From positions 1 through 64,000 of the forward strand of contig CAYRTL010000011.1 of NCBI GenBank assembly GCA_964427005.1: DNA of 64,000 bases, in the 5' to 3' direction. Positions within the stretch are counted from its first letter, which is position 1; each line of letters starts with the position of its first letter. The stretch comes from JAMXLO01 sp964427005. Lineage in GTDB: Bacteria > Pseudomonadota > Alphaproteobacteria > Acetobacterales > Acetobacteraceae. Positions 57,452 through 64,000 of this stretch are shown piece by piece. The notes beneath the pieces are model-generated. The model was not told the origin of the DNA, searched no databases, and saw only the letters and a list, made by a program, of their open reading frames with translations. A program made the position numbers and the translations under genes.

Positions 57452-59191
57452 CTATGGCGTGAAGCCGGAGCCAAGGACATTCAGCGAGCCTTCGAGCCAT
57501 AGCTTCCTGGTGAGGCTGCGCTGAATCTTGCCGCTTGTCGTCTTCGGCAGTGAGGCCGGCGGAATCAATGCAATTACATGCGGCGCGATCTCGTGCTGCC
57601 GAGTCACCGCCTCGCGGATGCGTCTCGTCACCTCATCCAGATCGAGATGCCTGCGCTGCGTCCGCTCGACCTCCTGCACGACCGCCAGCTTCTCGTTGCC
57701 TTCTTCGTCGGTGATGGCGAATGCGGCGCCACAGTCGAGGCGCAGCGCAGGATGGCTTTCCTGCACCGTGCGTTCGATGTCCTGGGGATAGTGGTTCACG
57801 CCACGGATGATGATCAGGTCCTTGATCCGCCCGGTGATGAACAACGCACCGTTCTCATCCACGAATCCAAGATCGCCGGTGCGCAGCCAGATCTGGTCGG
57901 ATTCGCCAGCGATGCGAGCGTGGAAGGTCTCCTCGGTTGCTGCGGCGTTTCCCCAATAGCCCTGCGCGACATTGGCGCCACGCACCCAGATCTCCCCCAC
58001 TCGCAAATCGGGGACCCGGTGGCACGTTTCCGGATCGACGATGGCTACCTGGGTGTCTGGTACATTGTGTCCGCACCCCACCAACAACTGCTTATCACCG
58101 GTGTTTGCCGGCTCGGTGATGTTGCCGCGCTGCAATGCTGCACGGCTGACACCGCGGATCAGCGGTTTCGCGCCACGCTTTCCCCCTGCCACCATCAGAG
58201 TGGCTTCCGCCAGCCCATAGCCGGGATACATCGCGCCGGGGTTGAAGCCGTACGGTCCGAATGTCTCGCTGAAACGCGCTATAGTGTCCGCTTGCACCGT
58301 TTCGGCGCCGTTCAGGCAAAGCTTCCAGCACGACAGATCGACACCGTCCATCTGGTCCGCGCGAAAGCGGCTGACGCAGAGATCGAAGGCGAAGTTCGGC
58401 GCACTCGTGAGTTCGGCGCGGTATTGGTGGATAGTGCGCAGCCAACTGAGCGGCCGCTGCATGAAGGCGGCCGGCGCCATCAGCACCGACATGGCGCCGA
58501 GATACAGCGGCTGCATGATGCCCATCATCAGGCCCATGTCATGGTAATGCGGCACCCATCCCACAGCGATCGACTGCTCGGTGTTGCTCATCGCCAGCCG
58601 CACCATTTCGAAATTGGCCAGGAGGTTTTCGTGCGTCACCACCACGCCCTTGGGCGTCGAGGTGGAGCCGGACGTGTATTGCAGGAACGCAACATCTAGG
58701 CGGCCCAGAGACGGCAGAGCAGCGTCTGTCGCCGCGTCCTCCATAGCGTCCACCGTCATCCACTTGAACCCGGCTTCGTTGAAACGCTCGGCCAGATCAG
58801 GACGGGCTTCCAGCAGATCGGGCGCCGTCAACGCCATGGTTGGGGCGCAGTCGGCGATGATAGCCGCGCTGGAGTCGCGGGCCGCCGTTCGCCGCGGCAA
58901 CATCAGCGGCACGGCAACCACGCCGGCGGCAAGGCAGCCAAAGAACGCCACCAGGAAATCCAGACCTGGCGGAAATAGCAGAACCGCGCGGTCACCTTTG
59001 ACAGTCCGTTCCTGAAGCCTTGCCGCGACAGCACGCGCACGCTGGCGCAGTTCGGCGTATGTAAGCCGGATATGCTCGCCGCCGCGCTCCGGCACGAACA
59101 CAAACGCCGTCGCGTCCGGCTTCTCTGCCGCACGTTCCTCTAGCACGTGCGTGAGTGACGGAAGCCGGGAACTGGAAGCGAAGTCGACCAA
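57452..59191 (-). CDS. Fatty acyl-AMP ligase (FAAL)
   Basis: 579 residues. Activates a fatty acid as acyl-AMP and passes it to a carrier protein instead of CoA. Core motifs: A3 YTSGSTSTPKGVVVTHENL (172-190), A5 YGLAEATLMV (325-334), A7 TGDLGF, A8 GRIKDLIIIRGVNHYPQDIE (454-473), A10 KTTSGKIQRSL with Lys555. The segment after A5 (about 335-372) is the extra loop typical of FAALs, and LFPPGLDFLVAFFGCLAAGVVAVP is the FAAL N-region. Its ACP partner is 14 bases upstream in the operon. The chain length is not predictable. Fourth gene of the MBOAT-SGNH-ACP-FAAL operon. Confidence 0.92.
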   Translation of the reverse strand: MVDFASSSRLPSLTHVLEERAAEKPDATAFVFVPERGGEHIRLTYAELRQRARAVAARLQERTVKGDRAVLLFPPGLDFLVAFFGCLAAGVVAVPLMLPRRTAARDSSAAIIADCAPTMALTAPDLLEARPDLAERFNEAGFKWMTVDAMEDAATDAALPSLGRLDVAFLQYTSGSTSTPKGVVVTHENLLANFEMVRLAMSNTEQSIAVGWVPHYHDMGLMMGIMQPLYLGAMSVLMAPAAFMQRPLSWLRTIHQYRAELTSAPNFAFDLCVSRFRADQMDGVDLSCWKLCLNGAETVQADTIARFSETFGPYGFNPGAMYPGYGLAEATLMVAGGKRGAKPLIRGVSRAALQRGNITEPANTGDKQLLVGCGHNVPDTQVAIVDPETCHRVPDLRVGEIWVRGANVAQGYWGNAAATEETFHARIAGESDQIWLRTGDLGFVDENGALFITGRIKDLIIIRGVNHYPQDIERTVQESHPALRLDCGAAFAITDEEGNEKLAVVQEVERTQRRHLDLDEVTRRIREAVTRQHEIAPHVIALIPPASLPKTTSGKIQRSLTRKLWLEGSLNVLGSGFTP

Positions 59192-59205
59192 GCAGGACTA
59201 CCGCA

Positions 59206-59475
59206 TCACCGGTTCGAACGGGATCGATCCGCGACGAAATGCGCCAGCTCTGCAATCGTCGGATGCTCCATCGCGGTATCGGACGGGAGTTCCACGCCGA
59301 GCCAATCTTCGAGGGCGGAAATCAGGAATACCGATTCGGCAGAATCGAGTCCTAGCGTGGCGAAATCCGCATGCACGTCGATGTCGCCCTCGGGCAGCTT
59401 CAACGCCTTGCGAAGATAGGCCGCGCACCACGCCTGGATCTCTGGCTCGGTCGCGTGAGGCGTGGAATTGGCCAT
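59206..59475 (-). CDS. Acyl carrier protein of the acylation operon
   Basis: 89 residues. The phosphopantetheine serine is Ser45 in ATLGLDSAESVFLISALEDW. The rest is helical and acidic (IQAWCAAYLRKALKLPEGDIDV; GVELPSDTAMEHPTIAELAHFV). The D-S-A-E motif and divergent ends separate it from the house-keeping AcpP of fatty acid synthesis. It lies between the SGNH gene (16 bases) and FAAL gene (14 bases), so it should be the acceptor of the acyl-AMP. By analogy with DltC, it would deliver acyl groups to the MBOAT protein. Confidence 0.92.
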   Translation of the reverse strand: MANSTPHATEPEIQAWCAAYLRKALKLPEGDIDVHADFATLGLDSAESVFLISALEDWLGVELPSDTAMEHPTIAELAHFVADRSRSNR

Positions 59476-59491
59476 GCCGACTCCGTTTGGT

Positions 59492-60547
59492 TCAAGGAGA
59501 CCGGTTGTTCAACCGCGATTCGACGGCAGCTCCGGTACCACCGGTACCTCTGCCATCCAGCACGGCGATGATCTGGTCTTCGATATAGTGGGACAGCTTG
59601 TAGCGATAATGGATCGGATCGACGAAGTCAGAGGCGTCGTGTGCGGCCTCACTGTCTACGCGGAAGTCGAGAAACCCGCTACCCGGACGGTTGGGTACTG
59701 CCTTCGCCAATGCCGTCTTGCACGCTTCGAGTTCGGCAGCCCGATTCGTGCCAGGTTCAGGTAGCGATGTGTAGAATACCGGCGGCATCGCCAGCACGAC
59801 ACGGACGTCCTGTGGCAGCGAAGCCAGGAACGCGCGCAGCCGATCGATCCACGGCAACGGCAGCGGCCATTGCACGTTCGGGATGTCGGGCCGATGGCCG
59901 GCCGGTTCCGGTTGGAAGTGGACGTTCTTGTTGACGAGATAATCGGAGTAGCCGACAGGATCGACTGGCTGCCGGAGGCCAAGCGCGATCATGATGCGCC
60001 ATGCAATACGATCCAGCGCCTTCGAGCTCAGCACGTTCGCCAGATAATCCCAGTTCCCGCCGTAGAGCCAGAATGGGAACGGATACTCGACCGGCAGATT
60101 GGGATCGGACGAGCACCAGGAAATATCGGTGACAATGACGAATGCGCCGTAGGTCGGATGGTTCGCCATCACCCAGCGCATGATCGCAAGCTGCTCGCGC
60201 GGTCCCGTCGCGGGAATCGTGAGCTGCGTGAAGTGCAGGCCCGTTTCGCTCGACAGGCGGTACGGATTGATGAGCTGACCAGTCGAATTGCCAATGACCG
60301 CAGCATTGAAGTGCGGATCCCGCGCGAAACTTGCATGCGCGGTGCGTGGACTGCGATCGAGGATGCCAACGATACCGAAGTTGGGGAACCGCCCCGTGTC
60401 GTAGGGATCGACCAGCAGCAGCAGGAGGTAAATCAGCGCACCGACACCGTAGAATGTGCCGCAGAACACGATCAGCCAGCGCCGCCACGGCCGAGCCGCG
60501 CTCTCGACCTGATCGAGTCGCTCAGAACTTGAAATAGATGAACTCAT
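59492..60547 (-). CDS. Membrane-anchored SGNH-like protein (DltD-position)
   Basis: 351 residues. A single N-terminal membrane segment (about 23-46, WLIVFCGTFYGVGALIYLLLLLV) anchors a periplasmic domain. SGNH-type blocks are visible: AVIGNSTGQLINP (Ser88 in GNS) and DFVDPIHYRYKLSHYI (Asp310/His313). The start at 60547 overlaps the MBOAT gene end by 26 bases; no strong ribosome site. It corresponds in position, topology and catalytic pattern to DltD, but sequence identity is not obvious. Probable role: transfer of the acyl group to an extracytoplasmic acceptor. It may also be related to AlgJ/X-like enzymes, but lacks the DTHW motif. Confidence 0.82.
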   Translation of the reverse strand: MSSSISSSERLDQVESAARPWRRWLIVFCGTFYGVGALIYLLLLLVDPYDTGRFPNFGIVGILDRSPRTAHASFARDPHFNAAVIGNSTGQLINPYRLSSETGLHFTQLTIPATGPREQLAIMRWVMANHPTYGAFVIVTDISWCSSDPNLPVEYPFPFWLYGGNWDYLANVLSSKALDRIAWRIMIALGLRQPVDPVGYSDYLVNKNVHFQPEPAGHRPDIPNVQWPLPLPWIDRLRAFLASLPQDVRVVLAMPPVFYTSLPEPGTNRAAELEACKTALAKAVPNRPGSGFLDFRVDSEAAHDASDFVDPIHYRYKLSHYIEDQIIAVLDGRGTGGTGAAVESRLNNRSP

Positions 60548-61904
60548 AGGACTCGTTGCCGCCGAGTTGCACCAGGATGCCGATACCGACCACGCCAAGT
60601 ACCGCGGGCACCCAGGCCAGTGGGCGCAATGCGATACGCTTCGACTGATCTTGCGTCGCTGGCAGAAGCAGCGCCGCCAGGATCGCCGCGCCTAGTATCC
60701 AGGCTTTGCTGAGCATCTTGCCGTCGGGAAGGGTTGCCAGACCGGAATAGACGTTCCACGCCGCTTCCAGGCTTGTGGTGCGGAACACGATGCCGCTGAG
60801 CAGGAAGAAGCCAATGGTTGCCGCCCAGCCGATGATCCTTGGCGGCGACGGCAGGATTCGCCGCCAGCCGAGAGCAAATACGATGGCTATGCCATGCATT
60901 GTGCCCCACAGGACGAAATTCCATCCGGCCCCGTGCCACAAGCCGCACAGCGACATCGTGATCAATATGGCGGCGACGTACTGCATCGCCGTGTGCCGCG
61001 TTCCGGCAACCCGCATGTCAGCGAGCGGCATGAACACGTAGTCGCGCAGGAAACGCGAAAGCGTCATATGCCAGCGCTGCCAGAACATAAGAATGCTGGT
61101 GGCACGGAACGGCGCATTGAAGTTGAACGGAAGCTGGATGCCGAACAGCAAGCCGACGCCGATGGCAATATCGGAATAGCCGGCGAAGTCGAAGAAGATC
61201 TGAAAGCCGAAGCCCAGCGCCAACCAGGAAGAGCCGTCGTGCAGCGGACCCGACGCTGCCGCCTGATAGATCGGGTTGAGAATCTGGCCGATCGGATCGC
61301 CGAACGCGACCTTCTCGATCAGGCCGACGATGATGAACGTGATGCCGAGAGCCCAGCGCGGCTCCCAGTCCGGCGCGAATGCATCCCGGCCGAACTGCCG
61401 CCCCACTTCTGACCAGCGCGCAAGCGGCCCGGCGATCGCCTGGGGAAAGAAGCAAATGTACAACGCGTAGCGGTCAAGCGTTGTGGCTTCCGCTCGACCG
61501 CGCCGCAGGTCCGCCAGATACATGATGTGATGAAACGTGAAGAAGCTGATGCCAAGCGGCAGCACGAGATCCAGGCGGCCGATCGTGAAACCGCCGACAG
61601 CGGCAAGGCTGCCCGTGAAGAAGTCGGCGTATTTGAACAGCCCCAGCACTGCGAGGTTCAGGACAATCGCCGCGGTGACCACTGCGCCGTTTCGTGTGGC
61701 GGCGAAATATCGTGCGGCAAGCCAGTTCACCAGGATGGAGCCGATGAGAAGCAAGACGAACGGGGGGTTCCAGTATCCGTAGAAGATCAGCGAAAACAGC
61801 AGCAGACACGGTATCCGAAGCCGCGGATACCGGTTCACCATCGCAAAGACCGCGATTACCCCAGGAAGGAATGCGAGCAGAAACAGATAGCTGTTGAAAA
61901 GCAT
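60522..61904 (-). CDS. MBOAT-family O-acyltransferase (DltB-position)
   Basis: 460 residues and about ten membrane segments. Landmarks: FFTFHHIMYLADL, FPQAIAGPLARW, FDFAGYSDIAIGVGLL, FWQRWHMTLSRFLRDYVFMPLA (His279) and LCGLWHGAGWNFVLWGTMHG with catalytic His324 and His338. It begins the operon MBOAT-SGNH-ACP-FAAL (right to left). AlgI and DltB are relatives; the neighbours (carrier protein plus adenylating enzyme) indicate the DltB mode, taking an acyl group from an ACP. A second MBOAT with a different partner set is at 44822-46243. Confidence 0.92.
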   Translation of the reverse strand: MLFNSYLFLLAFLPGVIAVFAMVNRYPRLRIPCLLLFSLIFYGYWNPPFVLLLIGSILVNWLAARYFAATRNGAVVTAAIVLNLAVLGLFKYADFFTGSLAAVGGFTIGRLDLVLPLGISFFTFHHIMYLADLRRGRAEATTLDRYALYICFFPQAIAGPLARWSEVGRQFGRDAFAPDWEPRWALGITFIIVGLIEKVAFGDPIGQILNPIYQAAASGPLHDGSSWLALGFGFQIFFDFAGYSDIAIGVGLLFGIQLPFNFNAPFRATSILMFWQRWHMTLSRFLRDYVFMPLADMRVAGTRHTAMQYVAAILITMSLCGLWHGAGWNFVLWGTMHGIAIVFALGWRRILPSPPRIIGWAATIGFFLLSGIVFRTTSLEAAWNVYSGLATLPDGKMLSKAWILGAAILAALLLPATQDQSKRIALRPLAWVPAVLGVVGIGILVQLGGNESYEFIYFKF

Positions 61905-61968
61905 TCCGCCCCGATGTGAATTTCCTCCTGGCAGTTACAAGATACGCACCGCCGCAGCAAGCGCGGCT

Positions 61969-62661
61969 TCAGACCAGGGTCACGCCACCTGTGGCGATGT
62001 CATACACCCCGCCAGCCACCTTCACCTTCCCCGCGCTGACCATCTCCGACAGCAGCGGCTGCGCGGTGCTGACGGCACGCACGGTGCGACGGACATTCTC
62101 GGTGATCGCGGCCTTCAGCAAATCAGCGGGCTGCGTCACTTTCGCTGCGAGCACGGCAGGCTTCACCTGATCGATCAGGCCCGGCAGGTGGCCAGGCAGC
62201 GACGCATTGTCCTGTACTGATTTGATCGCCGCATCGACCGCGCCGCAGCTGCTGTGCCCGAGCACAAACACCAGGGGCGAGCCGAGGAACTGTGCGGCGT
62301 ATTCCAGGCTGGCGAGGCCCTCATCCTGCAGAATGTTGCCAGCGACTCGCACGACGAACAGATCGCCAGGCCCTTGATCGAACAGGAACTCGGGGCCGAC
62401 GCGCGCATCGGCACAGCTCAGGATCGACGCGAGCGGGCGATGGATGGCGACTCGCGAAGCGCGGCCCGCCGCGAAATCGCGAACATGCGTGTTGTTGGCG
62501 CGATAACGGGTATTGCCTTCCATCAATCTCTGCAGCGCCTGATCACCCGTGATCGTCGCCTCAGGCGCCGGGCCTGCCGCCGCAATCAACGTAGCTGCCA
62601 CAGCACCGAGGATGCCGCGGCGCGATAGTCCTGATATCGGCGTCAGACAACGTTCACACAT
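61969..62661 (-). CDS. Exported beta-class carbonic anhydrase
   Basis: 230 residues. The N-terminus (MCERCLTPISGLSRRGILGAVAATLIAAAGPA) contains an RR signal of Tat type with hydrophobic core and AGPA cleavage, so the enzyme is periplasmic. Zinc ligands are Cys in ILSCADARV and His/Cys in LGHSSCGAVDAA. The Asp/Arg dyad partner of the zinc is in CADAR. It ends GGVYDIATGGVTLV. It overlaps the kdgK gene by eight bases, so it is co-transcribed. Periplasmic carbonic anhydrase may supply bicarbonate or remove CO2 produced downstream; this is inferred. Confidence 0.92.
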   Translation of the reverse strand: MCERCLTPISGLSRRGILGAVAATLIAAAGPAPEATITGDQALQRLMEGNTRYRANNTHVRDFAAGRASRVAIHRPLASILSCADARVGPEFLFDQGPGDLFVVRVAGNILQDEGLASLEYAAQFLGSPLVFVLGHSSCGAVDAAIKSVQDNASLPGHLPGLIDQVKPAVLAAKVTQPADLLKAAITENVRRTVRAVSTAQPLLSEMVSAGKVKVAGGVYDIATGGVTLV

Positions 62662-63595
62662 GTTCGGTCTTTCCCTCCATTGCCGCTACAACATCGACCG
62701 CGTACGGAATCGGTGCCACCGCCCCATAGCCGGTGCATTTCAGTCCGGCGGCGATACTTGCATAGCGTGCTGCTGCTTGTGGCGCATCTCCTGCCAGCAC
62801 ACGGGCGAGAAAACTGCCGCAGAATGTGTCGCCGGCGCCGGTGGCGTCGACCACCTGCACCTCATGCTTCGGAACGCGAACGCGGCGCTCCGGCGTCGCC
62901 AGATACGCGCCCGATTCGCCCATCTTCAGCACGACAACCTTCGGACCGAGTCGCAGATAAAAATCCAGTATGGCATCGGGATCGGTTAGGCCGGTCAGCG
63001 TCTGCACATCCTCGATTCCCGGCAATGCATAATCCGTCTGCTGCATCGCCGCGTGCATCACCGCCGCGGCACGCGCCGGCGGCCACAGGCGCGGACGATA
63101 ATTCGTGTCATAGGCAACCCGCACTCCATTGCGGCGAGCGATGTCGATCGCGGCGAATACCGCATCGGCTGCCGAGTTGGAAATACCCTGGCTGATGCCC
63201 GACACATACAACATCCGCGCAGCGGCGATCGCCTGCTCGGGTAGATCAGCCGGCGTGTACATCGACGCGGCGGAATTTGCGCGATAATGCAGGAAGTGAT
63301 GTCCCGCTGCATCGTGCGTGACGAAATACACGCCGGTCAGCCAGCGTTCAGTGCGTATGACGGTGGATGTATCGACGCCCTCCCGTGCCCATAACGCCAT
63401 GAAGCTGTCGCCGGGCATGTCCCGACCGAGCGCGGTGATATAACCGACACGCGCGGCCTGGCGCGCCGCAGCGATCGCGGCATTCGAGGTGTCGCCACCG
63501 TGGCCCTCCAGATAATGGCGCGAACCATCGGGAAGCGGCGGGAGCTGGTTGAACTCGAGCATGGGCTCGCCCATGCACAGCAGATCGACTGTCAT
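62654..63595 (-). CDS. kdgK: 2-dehydro-3-deoxygluconokinase (PfkB family)
   Basis: Phosphorylates 2-keto-3-deoxygluconate before aldol cleavage. 313 residues. MTVDLLCMGEPMLEFNQLPP, GGDTSNAAIAAARQAARVGYITALGRD, and the ribokinase signature DATGAGDTFCGSFLARVLAG with the catalytic Asp. It starts in an ATGA overlap with the eda gene. kdgK plus eda gives the lower part of the Entner-Doudoroff or pectin/uronate route. Confidence 0.92.
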   Translation of the reverse strand: MTVDLLCMGEPMLEFNQLPPLPDGSRHYLEGHGGDTSNAAIAAARQAARVGYITALGRDMPGDSFMALWAREGVDTSTVIRTERWLTGVYFVTHDAAGHHFLHYRANSAASMYTPADLPEQAIAAARMLYVSGISQGISNSAADAVFAAIDIARRNGVRVAYDTNYRPRLWPPARAAAVMHAAMQQTDYALPGIEDVQTLTGLTDPDAILDFYLRLGPKVVVLKMGESGAYLATPERRVRVPKHEVQVVDATGAGDTFCGSFLARVLAGDAPQAAARYASIAAGLKCTGYGAVAPIPYAVDVVAAMEGKTEHV

Positions 63596-64000
63596 GCCGC
63601 CATGACCTGCCTTGCCGCTGCTTCGATGGCGGACCGATCACCGGCTGCAATGCGCTGTTCATCGACCAGCGCGCCGCCCATGCCGACGAAGGCGGCGCCG
63701 GCCGCAAGATACGCCGCGACATTGCCAGGTTCGACTCCGCCGGTGGGACAGAAAGCAACATTCGGCAGCACGCTGCGCAGCGCGCGAATATGTCCCGGCC
63801 CGCCCACTGAGGAGGCTGGGAAGACCTTTATGACCTCGGCGCCGGCAGCCAGCGCGGCGCGCACCTCCGTCGGCGTGACCGCGCCCAACATCAGGAGGGC
63901 GCCGGCTGCACGGCATGGAGCGGAGAGCGACGGATCGATCCAGGGCGCCACGATGAACCGCGCCCCGGCGGCAAGACACTTCTCGGCGGTGGCCTGATCG
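63592..64000 (-). CDS. eda: KDPG/KHG aldolase, C-terminal part (cut by window edge)
   Basis: The frame stays open to the window edge; the true start lies beyond 64000. The visible part has ATAEKCLAAGARFIVAPW, GALLMLGAVTPTEVRAALAAG and the Schiff-base Lys region AEVIKVFPASSVGGPGHIRAL, then PTGGVEPGNVAAYLAAGAAFVGMGGALV. It splits KDPG (or 2-keto-4-hydroxyglutarate or KDPGal) into pyruvate and an aldehyde. Whether it prefers KDPG or KDPGal cannot be told. It is the upstream partner of kdgK (ATGA). Confidence 0.9.
   Translation of the reverse strand, partial: DQATAEKCLAAGARFIVAPWIDPSLSAPCRAAGALLMLGAVTPTEVRAALAAGAEVIKVFPASSVGGPGHIRALRSVLPNVAFCPTGGVEPGNVAAYLAAGAAFVGMGGALVDEQRIAAGDRSAIEAAARQVMAA

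Overview
The window is GC-rich, densely coded DNA from an alphaproteobacterium, most likely Rhodospirillales/Acetobacteraceae. This rests on gene content: a dksA/fliX/flgI/flgJ flagellar block, UPF0262 and DUF983 genes, a DksA with a degenerate zinc finger, and a eukaryote-like NADP isocitrate dehydrogenase. The taxonomy is inferred from families, not from a marker RNA gene. The 100-N run at 47553-47652 shows this is a scaffold from a draft assembly.

Layout. 0-9 kb: small hypothetical genes, a candidate sRNA of about 82 nt with its own promoter and terminator, pyrD, a HAD hydrolase, a universal stress protein under a well-placed FNR/FixK-type promoter, a Nudix hydrolase and a 987-residue hybrid histidine kinase. 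9-18 kb: icd, miaA, the branched-chain operon ilvI-ilvH-ilvC with a CorA transporter and macrodomain gene, a PPOX/CobW divergent pair. 18-29 kb: two tandem Tat-type peptide-binding proteins, SMP-30, cyclase, gpt-csaA, gamma-glutamyltransferase-amidase, an LLM oxidoreductase and a GxxExxY protein. 29-32 kb: dksA, fliX and flgI-flgJ-flgN-like, with a sigma-54 promoter between fliX and flgI. 32-37.9 kb: a tightly overlapping operon of RibD-type reductase, MDR dehydrogenase, degenerate pterin synthase, glycosyltransferase and methyltransferase, running into otnK-otnC. 38-41.8 kb: a histone-H1-like protein and prpC-prpD. 41.9-48.3 kb: hydantoinase, D-carbamoylase and hydantoin racemase (cut by the gap), interleaved with an AlgI/AlgJ-like O-acetylation pair. 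48.3-57.3 kb: DUF983, UPF0262, mtnA, a polar amino-acid ABC transporter, DUF2272 lipoprotein, rhodanese/cysteine synthase, M81 peptidase. 57.4-61.9 kb: a four-gene MBOAT-SGNH-ACP-fatty-acyl-AMP-ligase operon. 62-64 kb: exported beta carbonic anhydrase with kdgK and eda of the Entner-Doudoroff lower branch.

The best candidates for undescribed biology are (i) the MBOAT-SGNH-ACP-FAAL operon, which has the architecture of the Dlt D-alanylation machine but with a fatty-acid-activating enzyme; (ii) the five-gene operon combining a catalytically degenerate 6-pyruvoyl-tetrahydropterin synthase homologue with a reductase, glycosyltransferase and methyltransferase; (iii) the two-hairpin sRNA with an anti-Shine-Dalgarno linker.

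At least four families of short palindromic or tandem intergenic repeats are scattered through the window. They supply a protein C-terminus and apparent start codons, and one probably caused the assembly gap.
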